Assembly: GCA_015056005.1 (NCBI GenBank) | Contig: SVHB01000007.1 | Coordinates: 1-53,706, forward strand | Direction: 5' to 3' | Source of the DNA: Clostridiales bacterium | Lineage (GTDB): Bacteria > Bacillota > Clostridia > Christensenellales > UBA1750 | DNA: 53,706 nt | Part shown: positions 9,053 through 17,436 of the stretch, piece by piece | Layout: every line of letters begins with the position of its first letter | Numbering within the stretch: position 1 is the stretch's first letter | Program-made: the position numbers and the translations under genes | The notes under the pieces: generated by a model | Databases searched by the model: none | Told to the model about the DNA's origin: nothing | What the model saw: the letters and a program-made list of their open reading frames with translations, nothing else

Positions 9053-11068
9053 CTAATTTATCTGCCCTGCCATTTCAGACAGTGCGTCTATAATGGAAGT
9101 ACCGTTTGTCTCCGGGACCTCGTCATAGCGGATCCTGAGCATCGCCCTGCCCGGCGCAATATAATCATCCAGAACAGCCGCGACGCCGACATTCTTTCGG
9201 TACACTATATATCTTACATCATTTGAGGTCACCTTGACAACAAGGCAATCGGAAAGTTCGCGTTTTAAATCGCTCACCACAGCAGAAATTTCCACAATTT
9301 CCTTGCTGCCCGCAGCGTCTTTCCATTTCATGCCCACACAGGCATCCTTGGGAAGCACCAACTGCAAATCGCCCGTTTTCTCGTTTATCATATAAAGAGA
9401 ACCGTCTCGCTCAAAATAATGCTCTATCGTGCCGTATCCAAGCGAATTGGAGTCGACTATGAACCTTGAAACAAGAATGTTGCCGCTGCTCGGCTTTGCG
9501 GCCTGATAGATATAATTGCCCACAGTTTCGCCGCTGTAATAGGTGATCTCCCTGTCAGGTCTGGGCGCGTAGGAAAGCACATCCGCGATCGTATCCCCAA
9601 ACGCATTTACGGTATCCACGTCTATACCCGAGACATCCGGGAACGGCACAGGCTCGGGGGTCTGGGTAGGCTCGGGAGTTTCCTCCAAAGGAGTATCCGC
9701 AGGCTCCTGCGTCTTTGTTTCGGGCTGCGCGGTGGTCACAGGCGCGGCAGTGGGAGAAAACTCAGGCGCTTTTGTCTGCGTCTCACCCGGCACCTGGAAC
9801 GAGCCGGTATTGCCCGGACCGCTTGAGGGAATAATATCCGATATCGAATCCTTGATAAAATCGATCACGAAATAGCCCGCCAAAAGCACAAGAGCCAAAA
9901 TCACGATCACTATCGCAAGCTTTATCCATCCCGAGCCGCCTTCTTTATTATTCCCGACGCTCGTTTTGCGCTTGGGCGCTTCGCCGCCCTTTTTGGGCTG
10001 GGGTCTCACCTTCACCACGGGTATGCGGTTGGTCTCTTCGTCCACACGCATGTTCTCCCTTGTTCTGGGCTCGGGAGAAGCTTTGTACGCTATCGTAGTC
10101 AGGTTTTCGTCGTACTGCGCAGAAAGAAGCGCATTGTGGAACTCCCGCATCGACTGATAGCGGTCGTCCGCCTTTACGCTCATAGCCTTGAGCAGCACCT
10201 TTTCCTGCTGGGAAGGGATATCGCAGTATTTGCTCGGCGGCTCAATGGTATCTGTCTCAAGCCTATCAAGGCTCTCGGGCGGAACTTTCCCTGTTATAGT
10301 CCTGTATATCGTTGCCGCGACCGCATAAACATCGGTCCATGGGCCCTGCTTTCCGTGAGAGCGATACTGCTCCTCGGGAGCATAGCCGGGCTTCAGTATG
10401 ATCGACATGCTGCCGACCGAAGGCCCTGCGACCTGCCTTGCCGCACCGAAATCGATTATTTTGACCTGACCCTGCTTTGTCAGGAAAATATTGTCGGGAG
10501 AAATATCCCTGTGCAGAAGCCCTGCGCCGTGGACAGCCGAAAGCGCGCCCGCCAGCACGGGGATGATCTCCTGTCTCACCTTTTCATATGGCATCGGGCC
10601 GTTCTTTGCTAGATACTGCCTGAGGTTCATACCCTCAAGATAGGTCATCACAAGGTACGCAGTTCCGTTTGCCTTAAAGAAATCGCGCACCGAAACTATA
10701 CCGGGGTTGCCTTCAAATTTGGCAAGTATCCTTGCCTCTTCAAGGAATCTTCTTGTGCCTTCCTTGAATCTTTCGCCTTTTTCGCCCTCAAAGGGCACGA
10801 CCTCGCCGCTTTCAAGCCTTGAGGAGTTCTCCTGAACGAAGTATTCCTTGACCGCAAGCTTGATCCCCAGAACGGTATCATAGGCAAGGTACGTTATGCC
10901 AAAGCCGCCGTGGCCTATTACCTTGCCTATAAGATATTTATTTGCAAGCACCGTCCCCGGCTTTAGGTACACCGGGGATGCGCCTTGGTACATATCATAC
11001 CCGCATACCGGGCAAACGGCCGCCTCCTGCATGGTCATGCAGCCATAGCACATATGCGCTTTTGCCAA
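9053..11068 (-). CDS. Membrane Ser/Thr protein kinase with N-terminal zinc ribbon
   Basis: 671 residues. N-terminal CxxC..CxxC knuckle (Cys7, 10, 19, 22), then a Hanks-type kinase domain (about 44-315): GHGGFG loop 52-57, Lys74, HRD 186-188, DFG 206-208, APE 230-232. All catalytic residues are present. A basic linker leads to one TM helix (382-404), a Pro/Thr/Glu-rich extracellular stalk (413-480) and a roughly 190-residue extracytoplasmic domain with no PASTA repeats and no family I recognise. It likely senses an outside signal and phosphorylates Thr/Ser inside. The start is TTG at 11068, 8 nt after AAAGGAGG. It lies 38 nt downstream of the FHA-protease gene and in a unit with PP2C. Confidence 0.93.
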   Translation of the reverse strand: MAKAHMCYGCMTMQEAAVCPVCGYDMYQGASPVYLKPGTVLANKYLIGKVIGHGGFGITYLAYDTVLGIKLAVKEYFVQENSSRLESGEVVPFEGEKGERFKEGTRRFLEEARILAKFEGNPGIVSVRDFFKANGTAYLVMTYLEGMNLRQYLAKNGPMPYEKVRQEIIPVLAGALSAVHGAGLLHRDISPDNIFLTKQGQVKIIDFGAARQVAGPSVGSMSIILKPGYAPEEQYRSHGKQGPWTDVYAVAATIYRTITGKVPPESLDRLETDTIEPPSKYCDIPSQQEKVLLKAMSVKADDRYQSMREFHNALLSAQYDENLTTIAYKASPEPRTRENMRVDEETNRIPVVKVRPQPKKGGEAPKRKTSVGNNKEGGSGWIKLAIVIVILALVLLAGYFVIDFIKDSISDIIPSSGPGNTGSFQVPGETQTKAPEFSPTAAPVTTAQPETKTQEPADTPLEETPEPTQTPEPVPFPDVSGIDVDTVNAFGDTIADVLSYAPRPDREITYYSGETVGNYIYQAAKPSSGNILVSRFIVDSNSLGYGTIEHYFERDGSLYMINEKTGDLQLVLPKDACVGMKWKDAAGSKEIVEISAVVSDLKRELSDCLVVKVTSNDVRYIVYRKNVGVAAVLDDYIAPGRAMLRIRYDEVPETNGTSIIDALSEMAGQIN

Positions 11069-11106
11069 TTCACGCCCCTCCTTTCCGCAAAGTCAACGCT
11101 ATCTTT

Positions 11107-12552
11107 CTACTTGAGTTCTTCAAGGTCGAGCCTGAAGGACTCCTCTTTGCCGGAAAGCGAGAATTCTTCGCCGGCAGACAGCTTAGCGCTCTCGCCCCTC
11201 TTCAGTTTTTTGCCATCCGGCAGATAGGTGCCGTTGGTGGAATTATCGGAAAGAGTGAACAGCTGAGTTTTGGGATCATAGGTGATCTTTAAGTGAACTC
11301 TGCTGATATGAGTCATTTCCATGGGATATACGAGCTGGCAGCTCATTGTATCGCGGCCGATGGAAAGCTGATTGGATACAGGGATCACGCTGCCCGCAAA
11401 GAAACCGCCGGTAGAAGTGACCACCGGGCGCAGCTTCTTTTCGGCATCCAGCTGAACGGTCATCGCCTGAGTGGGCATATCCTTTTGAGCCTTTGAGGAT
11501 ATGATCTTGGTCTTTGCGTCGTCCTCTTCATTTTGGGGAATGGGGCGCAGAGGCTCGTTGTTATGGATAACGCTCTGCCCCTGCATTAGCTTCTGCTGAT
11601 TATTGGGAGCGATATACTCGGGTTCGTCCCTCGGGGGAAGCTCGTATTCGTCGTCGTAATCGTCAAACTCTTCGTAATCATCCCTTTTGCTGTCCTTAAG
11701 CCTGAGCAAAAGCGCTATGACAAGAAGCACCACGGCGGCGCCCGCAAGGGCGATACCGACTATGAGCAGAATTTTTGAAGACATGTTTTCCTCCTGATCC
11801 TCTCCGGGGACAGCCGGAGCATCCTGATTTTCAATTACGGACGAAGTCAGAGTATATGGTATCGACTCAAGGTCCAGAGCCTCGATCAGCCTTTCGATAT
11901 ACACAGCGCCGTTTATATCGTCGCTTATCGCGCTTTTTATAGTGACTATCCCGATGATACCGCCGTCGGGATGCCAGAGCGGGCCGCCGGAGTTGCCCGG
12001 ATTGATCGAAGCGTCTATCTGATAATAATCTATCTCGTTATACTTGGTTTTTTTGGATATTGTGCCGGTCGTGATGGTCACGTTTTCAGAATACGCCTGA
12101 TCGACGTCCTTTATGTCGTAGTCCGGGAAACCGTATGCGTAAATGGTATCGCCGGCTTCAACATACTGCGTATTTCCAAGAGGCAGGGGCGGTTTGTTTA
12201 TCGCCTTTTCAAGCCTCAATACCGCGATGTCGGTCTGAGGGAGCGATATCGCAACGCTGCAGCTGACAAAATGGTCGCGGTTCATCCACACAAGAAGGTT
12301 ATCGCTGTAGTTTTCGATAACATGGTTGCTGGTTGCAACGAACGAAACGGGTGCGGTATCGCCAAGTGCAAAGCCCGTGCCGAGGGTGATCACGTTGCCC
12401 TCTTCATCCATGGTAACTATCCTGAATATACTGTCCAAAACGCTGCTGACCTCTATTCCCAGATCGGCCTTGGCGCAGGGCACAGCCGTAAACAGGAAAA
12501 GGAACACTACGACAAGACAGGCAAGCCGCCGCCATTGTCTTTTTTCAGCCAT
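11107..12552 (-). CDS. Transmembrane trypsin-like serine protease with cytoplasmic FHA domain
   Basis: 481 residues. Signal peptide 1-29 (basic start, hydrophobic core, AKA cleavage site). S1C/HtrA-like protease domain about 35-230 with an intact triad: His77 in SNH, Asp108 in QTDIA, Ser188 in PGNSGGP. No PDZ domain. TM helix 261-285, an acidic Asp/Glu/Tyr stretch, a linker with several Thr (348, 361, 365), then an FHA domain about 395-475 (GRD 399-401, SRVH 417-420, NSTNGT 437-442). The protease therefore faces outside and the phosphothreonine reader faces the cytoplasm. GGAGG precedes the ATG. It sits between kinase and phosphatase genes, which suggests control by phosphorylation. Confidence 0.93.
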   Translation of the reverse strand: MAEKRQWRRLACLVVVFLFLFTAVPCAKADLGIEVSSVLDSIFRIVTMDEEGNVITLGTGFALGDTAPVSFVATSNHVIENYSDNLLVWMNRDHFVSCSVAISLPQTDIAVLRLEKAINKPPLPLGNTQYVEAGDTIYAYGFPDYDIKDVDQAYSENVTITTGTISKKTKYNEIDYYQIDASINPGNSGGPLWHPDGGIIGIVTIKSAISDDINGAVYIERLIEALDLESIPYTLTSSVIENQDAPAVPGEDQEENMSSKILLIVGIALAGAAVVLLVIALLLRLKDSKRDDYEEFDDYDDEYELPPRDEPEYIAPNNQQKLMQGQSVIHNNEPLRPIPQNEEDDAKTKIISSKAQKDMPTQAMTVQLDAEKKLRPVVTSTGGFFAGSVIPVSNQLSIGRDTMSCQLVYPMEMTHISRVHLKITYDPKTQLFTLSDNSTNGTYLPDGKKLKRGESAKLSAGEEFSLSGKEESFRLDLEELK

Positions 12553-12594
12553 TTTAAACCTCCGATTATGAAAAGCGCTTTGCGCTCAACTTTC

Positions 12595-13509
12595 TTATAA
12601 AACCCTCACCTTTATAACGGTAAGGTTATCCTGACGCTGCTTTTTCCTTGCAAGCACGCCCGATACTATATCCTTTGCTTCCGCTCCGGATTCAATAAGT
12701 GATACTATCTCATCTTCATCGACGGTCTTGTATACCCCGTCTGTAAACATCAGGATGATATCGCCGCCAAAAAGAGAGATCGGCTCATCGTTTTTGTTGA
12801 CCCGGCCTAATGTTTCCCTGCCAATAAAGCTCGTCAAATGCTCGCGCTCGGGATGCTCGTATGCCTCTTGTGCGCTTATCCCGATGCGATGAGCGTTTTC
12901 AAGCAGGTCGTACAGGAAAATATGATCCTGACCCAGCTGCTTGAGTACACCTTTTCTGTAGATGTATATCCTCGAATCGCCTACCGAGGCATAGGAAAGC
13001 CCGTTCTTGTCTATCACGGCAGCAACGCAGGTGCTCCCGCCCTTGCCCCTGCAAAGATCATAGACCTTTGAGTTCGCATTTTTTATAGCGTTAATCAGCG
13101 CATTGCCCGACTTATCGCGCATAAATACGCTCTTTACCTCGTTTACCGCGGTCATGGAAGATTCGGCGCCCATTGCCATTCCGCCCATGCCGTCGCAAAC
13201 CGTAAGCAGCAGCCTGTTTTCATCCTGATACGCTCCAAAAGCATCCTGCTGTTCCTGACGCGCTCCTATATCCTTAGCAAAGCTTACCGCAACATCAAAC
13301 CCCGAAACATTGGTCATTACCTCTCCTGTTTGAGTTTCTCCCCGGGAAATGTCTATAAGGTTTCCCAAAGCGCAGCTCTTCAGCCTTGCTTTATCGGCGC
13401 GCCTTTTTCGCGCGGGCTTTGGGTGCATGGTTATAAGCACGACCGCGCAGGCGCAGACGATAAGTCCGACTATTATGATTGTCAGCGATACAGCATCAAG
13501 ATGAGGCAA
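12595..13509 (-). CDS. Membrane-anchored PP2C Ser/Thr phosphatase
   Basis: 304 residues. One N-terminal TM helix (about 8-27) followed by a basic stretch, so the catalytic part is cytoplasmic. PP2C metal ligands are all visible: Asp89 in QQDAFG, Asp106-Gly107 in CDGMGG, Asp178 in SVGDSR, Asp257-Gly258 in FTDGVY and Asp294-Asn295 in QDNLTV. It removes phosphate from Ser/Thr and is the natural partner of the kinase two genes downstream. Unlike the common soluble PrpC type it has a membrane anchor, matching the other two proteins of the unit. Start is TTG at 13509 with AAAGGTG 5 nt upstream, 23 nt after the HAD-Tmk stop. Confidence 0.93.
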   Translation of the reverse strand: MPHLDAVSLTIIIVGLIVCACAVVLITMHPKPARKRRADKARLKSCALGNLIDISRGETQTGEVMTNVSGFDVAVSFAKDIGARQEQQDAFGAYQDENRLLLTVCDGMGGMAMGAESSMTAVNEVKSVFMRDKSGNALINAIKNANSKVYDLCRGKGGSTCVAAVIDKNGLSYASVGDSRIYIYRKGVLKQLGQDHIFLYDLLENAHRIGISAQEAYEHPEREHLTSFIGRETLGRVNKNDEPISLFGGDIILMFTDGVYKTVDEDEIVSLIESGAEAKDIVSGVLARKKQRQDNLTVIKVRVL

Positions 13510-13532
13510 TTTTGCACCTTTACTTCCCGCTG

Positions 13533-14771
13533 TTAAAACAGCGTGTCCATATCCTTCTTTATTATATCAAATACCTCGCCTATAGAGCAAGTCGCATCTA
13601 TGGAAACGACGCGGTTTTTTGCATTTTCAGCAACTATATCGAAACCTTTTGCCACATTATCGTGGAAATCGGTATTTTCGCGCTCGATACGATCCTTTTC
13701 TTCCTTGATACGCTCTATCGTGCGGCGGGCTTTGAGTATATAGGTCCTCATTGGCATAACGCCGTTTATCGCAGGAGCGTTTACAGACTCTATCATATCT
13801 GCGCCCAATCCCCTTGCTATTGCCTGATAGGCAAACGAGCTGTCGTAGAACCTGTCGCAAAGAACGACCTTGCCGCTTTCAAGCGCAGGCTTTATTACCT
13901 GGCTTACATGCTGAGCCCTTGCTGCTGCGTAGAGCAGAGCCTCGGTCACCGGGGTCATTTCGGAGTTATCCTTATCAAGCAGCAGCGCTCTTATCTTTTC
14001 GGATATCTTTGTTCCGCCGGGTTCTCTGGTCCTTACCACATCAAAACCCTTTTCTTCCCTGAGATATTTTTCAAGCAGATCCATCTGAGTGGTCTTGCCG
14101 GCGCCGTCGCCGCCTTCAAAGCTGATAAACGCGCCCGAAGCGCCCAGGATATCGGAAAGCTCTTTTGCACCCTGAGCGTAAAAGTCCGCGCCGCACTCGA
14201 TCGCTTCTTCCCTGCTGCCAAAGCCGTAGCCGACATAAATGCAGGGTATCCCGGCTTTTCCCGCACCTTCAACGTCGTTTATCCTGTCTCCGACCATGAC
14301 CGCGCCGCTTATGTCGTTATCAAGAGCCTTTAAGATGATCTCGGCCTTTTTATCGGTGCGGCTGACCATATCCGCGCCTTCGACTCTTTCAAAAAGCTCA
14401 TATACTCCGGCGTTTTTAAGCATGGTGACTGCAAATTCATGCGGCTTGTTGGTGGCAACAAAAAGCCTTCTGCCCGAAAGCTTCAGCCTTTTGAGCAGCT
14501 GAGGGATGCCCTCGTAATTATCAAACATGTTCACGCCGTGGATGCGGTAAAAGCTGCGGTAGGTCTGAGTGACCTGAGCCGCATACTCGGGATCCATACC
14601 GAAGGTCCTGCAAAGCTGGGTGTGCATGGGCGGACCTACAAAATCGGCTATCTGCTCTTTGGTATACTCTATACCATGCTCATTGAGCGCCATCTCAAGA
14701 CATCCGAAAACACCGCTGCCGGTATCAAGGAGCGTACCATCCATGTCAAAAACGATTTTTTCCCACTTCAT
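13533..14771 (-). CDS. tmk: HAD phosphatase fused to thymidylate kinase
   Basis: 412 residues in one uninterrupted frame. Residues 5-208 are a HAD hydrolase of the phosphoglycolate phosphatase/5'-nucleotidase-like group (nucleophile FDMDGT, VATNKP, MVGDRINDVEGA). Residues 212-412 are a full thymidylate kinase: P-loop GGDGAGKTT near 220-228, TREPGGT, DRFYDSSFAYQ. Tmk phosphorylates dTMP to dTDP. The HAD substrate is unknown; a nucleotide or damaged nucleotide would fit. ATG at 14771 is chosen over an in-frame GTG at 14786 because GAGG lies 9 nt upstream of it. It heads the minus-strand unit that continues into the PP2C gene. A holB gene, common next to tmk, is absent. Confidence 0.93.
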   Translation of the reverse strand: MKWEKIVFDMDGTLLDTGSGVFGCLEMALNEHGIEYTKEQIADFVGPPMHTQLCRTFGMDPEYAAQVTQTYRSFYRIHGVNMFDNYEGIPQLLKRLKLSGRRLFVATNKPHEFAVTMLKNAGVYELFERVEGADMVSRTDKKAEIILKALDNDISGAVMVGDRINDVEGAGKAGIPCIYVGYGFGSREEAIECGADFYAQGAKELSDILGASGAFISFEGGDGAGKTTQMDLLEKYLREEKGFDVVRTREPGGTKISEKIRALLLDKDNSEMTPVTEALLYAAARAQHVSQVIKPALESGKVVLCDRFYDSSFAYQAIARGLGADMIESVNAPAINGVMPMRTYILKARRTIERIKEEKDRIERENTDFHDNVAKGFDIVAENAKNRVVSIDATCSIGEVFDIIKKDMDTLF

Positions 14772-14827
14772 GTTGCCTGACCTCACAAATATTTACAAAA
14801 ATACGATATTTTTAAGCTTTGGGAGAC

Positions 14828-14857
14828 ATTATATCCCGGATAACGATTATATCACAA
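14828..14857 (-). promoter_or_regulatory. Promoter for HAD-Tmk / PP2C / protease / kinase unit
   Basis: Minus strand TTGTGA (14857-14852), 18 nt, TATAAT (14833-14828), about 57 nt before the ATG. A second TATAAT at 14851-14846 overlaps the spacer without a clear -35. Confidence 0.55.
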
Positions 14858-14919
14858 ATCTTATCAATATGCTATCCAAACATTGCCATAATTTAAGCTT
14901 CCGCCGGCTCAAACTGCGC

Positions 14920-14948
14920 TTGACAAAAACATTAATAAACTGTAAAAT
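14920..14948 (+). promoter_or_regulatory. Promoter for rny
   Basis: TTGACA (14920-14925), 17 nt, TAAAAT (14943-14948). Near-consensus sigma-A promoter. Initiation here would give a 5' untranslated leader of about 270 nt before rny. Confidence 0.75.
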
Positions 14949-15128
14949 ATATTCGTTTGATGACGGCATTGCGTCTTGCGTCAATTTTATATATTGCGAA
15001 TATCGCTTTGTATCCCCTGATTTTCAAGATTTTTTCTTTTAATATATATATCCGCCTATAAAAGTACAGCGGGCTTACTGTATCTGTACACCCGGGCGGC
15101 TGCTTATTAATTGGATAAATAACGATCT

Positions 15129-15195
15129 ACGTGCCAACAAAGCGCGCAATTGCCGTAAACCGTATCCGGTATTTGTTCTGCTTTGCCGGGCACGT
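15129..15195 (+). promoter_or_regulatory. Long imperfect stem-loop in rny 5' leader
   Basis: ACGTGCC (15129-15135) pairs with GGCACGT (15189-15195), CAAAGC (15138-15143) with GCTTTG (15180-15185), and an apical ACCG/CGGT stem closes the loop (15159-15170). The element ends 30 nt before the start codon and leaves the ribosome site (AAGAGGTGAT) free. No T-run follows, so it is not a terminator. A role in processing or autocontrol of RNase Y is a guess. Confidence 0.5.
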
Positions 15196-15225
15196 TTATT
15201 ATATATTAAGAGGTGATAAAAACCC

Positions 15226-16776
15226 ATGGATCTTGTTAAAATCATTATTTTCATCGTCAGCATCATCGCCGCAATACTCATCGGCGTGCTTATCGGCAAC
15301 ATGCTCAGTAAGCGTGTTTTCCAGAAGAAAAAAGGTCAGACCGAAGAAAACCTCAAAAAGATCATCGAAGACGGTATGGCAAAGGCCGAGGCTATCAAGA
15401 AGGAAGCCATGCTCGAAGCCAAGGAAGATGCTCTTCGCTTAAAGACCGAATGCGATAAGGAGCTTCGTGACCGCAGAGCAGAAATGAGCCGCTCCGAGCG
15501 CAGAGTCCTTCAGCGCGAAGACGCTCTTGACAAAAAGCTCGACAACCTCGAGATCCGCGAAAACGACCTGAACAGGAAGCACAAGGAAGCTCAGGAAGCC
15601 CTTGAAGAAGCCACTTCCCTTAAAGAGCAGCAGCAGGCCGAGCTTGAAAGGATCAGCGCCCTTACCCCCGATGAAGCAAAAGAGATCATCATAGAAAACG
15701 TCAAGCAGGAAGCCAACCGCGACGCGGCCATCCTCGTTCGCGATATCGAACAGAAGGCAAAGGATGAAGCCGAAAAGCGCGCAAGGAACATCATCTGCGG
15801 CGCTATCCAGCGCTGCGCTGCCGATCATAGCGCAGAGACCACCGTCTCCGTTGTCAACCTCCCCTCCGACGAAATGAAGGGCCGTATCATCGGCAGAGAG
15901 GGCCGCAATATCCGCGCCCTTGAAACCGCCACCGGCATCGACCTTATCATAGACGACACCCCCGAGGCGGTCATTCTCTCCGGCTTTGATCCCGTGAGAA
16001 GAGAAGTTGCAAGGATCGCCCTTGAGCGCCTCATCACCGACGGTCGTATACATCCCGCCCGCATAGAAGAAATGGTCGAAAAGGCCCGCAAGGACGTTGA
16101 GACTCAGATCAGAGAAGCAGGCGAACAGGCTGTTTTCGAGACCAATGTGCATAATCTGCATCATGAGCTCGTGCGTCTGCTCGGCCGCATGAAGTACCGC
16201 ACCAGCTACGGTCAGAACGTGCTCAAGCACTCCATCGAGGTCAGCCATCTGGCAGGTCTGATGGCAAGCGAGCTGGGCGCAGACGTTGCCCTTTGCAAGA
16301 GAGCCGGTCTTCTGCACGATATCGGCAAGAGCGTTGACCACGAGGTCGAAGGCACCCATATCACCATCGGCGCCGATCTTGCCAAGAAATACCGCGAATC
16401 CCCCGCAGTTATCCACTGCATCATGGCTCACCACGGCGATGTTGAAGCGCAGACCGTTGAAGCAGTTCTTGTTCAGGCTGCCGACGCCATCTCCGGCGCA
16501 CGTCCCGGCGCAAGGCGCGAATCCATCGAAAACTACATCAAGCGCCTGCAGAAGCTTGAGGAGATCGCCGAATCCTTCGAAGGCGTCGACAAGTCCTATG
16601 CCATCCAGGCAGGCCGCGAAGTCAGAATCATGGTCAAGCCCGAGGATGTCAACGACGCAGGCATGCTGCTCATCAGCAAAGAGATCGTCAAGCGCATCGA
16701 GACCGAAATGGAATATCCCGGTCAGATCAAGGTCAACGTCATCAGAGAGACCAGAGTCGTCGATTTCGCAAAATAA
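15226..16776 (+). CDS. rny: Ribonuclease Y
   Basis: 516 residues. Membrane-anchored endoribonuclease that starts bulk mRNA decay in Bacillota. N-terminal TM helix (about 4-27), a long charged coiled coil (about 30-200), a KH domain ([24 protein letters not shown]) and an HD phosphohydrolase domain ([30 protein letters not shown]). Length and order match the family. RBS AAGAGGTGAT lies 8 nt before the ATG. A strong terminator follows, so it appears monocistronic. Confidence 0.97.
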   Translation: MDLVKIIIFIVSIIAAILIGVLIGNMLSKRVFQKKKGQTEENLKKIIEDGMAKAEAIKKEAMLEAKEDALRLKTECDKELRDRRAEMSRSERRVLQREDALDKKLDNLEIRENDLNRKHKEAQEALEEATSLKEQQQAELERISALTPDEAKEIIIENVKQEANRDAAILVRDIEQKAKDEAEKRARNIICGAIQRCAADHSAETTVSVVNLPSDEMKGRIIGREGRNIRALETATGIDLIIDDTPEAVILSGFDPVRREVARIALERLITDGRIHPARIEEMVEKARKDVETQIREAGEQAVFETNVHNLHHELVRLLGRMKYRTSYGQNVLKHSIEVSHLAGLMASELGADVALCKRAGLLHDIGKSVDHEVEGTHITIGADLAKKYRESPAVIHCIMAHHGDVEAQTVEAVLVQAADAISGARPGARRESIENYIKRLQKLEEIAESFEGVDKSYAIQAGREVRIMVKPEDVNDAGMLLISKEIVKRIETEMEYPGQIKVNVIRETRVVDFAK

Positions 16777-16786
16777 CTCCTACAAA

Positions 16787-16814
16787 AGAAGCCCGTTTGG
16801 GGCTTCTTTTTTTT
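16787..16814 (+). terminator. Intrinsic terminator of rny
   Basis: AGAAGCCC (16787-16794), 5-nt loop, GGGCTTCT (16800-16807), then a T run to 16814. Confidence 0.92.
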
Positions 16815-16857
16815 ATTCTGTTTAGGTTAAGTTTTTATTAAATGATATCCTCCGCTA

Positions 16858-16886
16858 TGGTCAAATTCCGTAAATCATGGTATAAT
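16858..16886 (+). promoter_or_regulatory. Promoter for the 16927 gene group
   Basis: TGGTCA (16858-16863), 17 nt, TATAAT (16881-16886). The -35 is weak. It lies 40 nt before the first ATG of the group that may extend through tadA. Confidence 0.5.
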
Positions 16887-16926
16887 GAACTCAAGAGAAT
16901 GATCAAAGGATATGTAAGGAGACGCC

Positions 16927-17379
16927 ATGCTGTATACTCAGGCCGATTTTGATAAAAACAACGCCGAAGTGAGCAAAAAACTCAGGATTTTCGGTATACT
17001 TTTTGCCGCATACATCATAATCTTAGGCGTTCTTTTCTATTTCAGGCTCGAAGTGCTGACAAGTATAGCGACCTTTGTTCTGGGCTGTCCGTTCATCTTC
17101 TTTGCATATGTGTATCTCATCCCCCCGATGAAATACAAGAAGTTTTTGAAAGAGATGCAAAAGGGCCGCGAGCATGTGAACGAAGGCTGCTTTCAGGGCT
17201 TTGAAAGCGCCTACCTGAGAGACGGCATCATGGTAAGACCCATGGTCATTATCGATGACGAAGGTTTTGAGCACCGCAGCTACTGGGACGAAGAAAAGCC
17301 CCTTCCCAACATTGAAGAAGGCGTAAAAATCAAAGTCACCACCTACGGACAGAACATTAAGAGCCTTGAGATCGTTTGA
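16927..17379 (+). CDS. Small membrane protein of unknown function
   Basis: 150 residues, no family recognised. Two TM helices (about 22-40 and 44-67) followed by an 80-residue soluble part that looks beta-rich (IMVRPMVIIDDEG, VKIKVTTYGQNIKSLEIV). The C-terminal region recalls OB-like or NfeD-type barrels, but the match is not strong enough to name. Good RBS (AAGGAG) before the ATG and its own promoter. It is followed at 57 nt by a UspA-like gene. Codon use looks like its neighbours, so it is very likely real. Confidence 0.8.
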   Translation: MLYTQADFDKNNAEVSKKLRIFGILFAAYIIILGVLFYFRLEVLTSIATFVLGCPFIFFAYVYLIPPMKYKKFLKEMQKGREHVNEGCFQGFESAYLRDGIMVRPMVIIDDEGFEHRSYWDEEKPLPNIEEGVKIKVTTYGQNIKSLEIV

Positions 17380-17436
17380 CATTCAGGGCGGCAGGAAATA
17401 AAAGGAAATTGCCGCCACGGAAACGGAGTAAAACAA

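Larger units (their letters stand above)
14772..15225. other. 454-bp divergent control region, no protein gene
   Basis: Between the divergent tmk-fusion and rny genes. It holds promoters for both strands, a plus-strand untranslated leader of about 270 nt and a 67-nt imperfect stem-loop. Translations here are short, AT-rich and lack ribosome sites, so I call no gene. A further inverted repeat (GTACAG at 15064-15069, CTGTAC at 15084-15089) lies within the leader. Confidence 0.7.

Noticed and set aside
14787-15225. Small protein or T-box in the rny leader
   Set aside because: Frames are short, AT-rich and without ribosome sites. No T-box sequence or specifier arrangement is visible, and rny is not a tRNA-ligase or amino acid gene.
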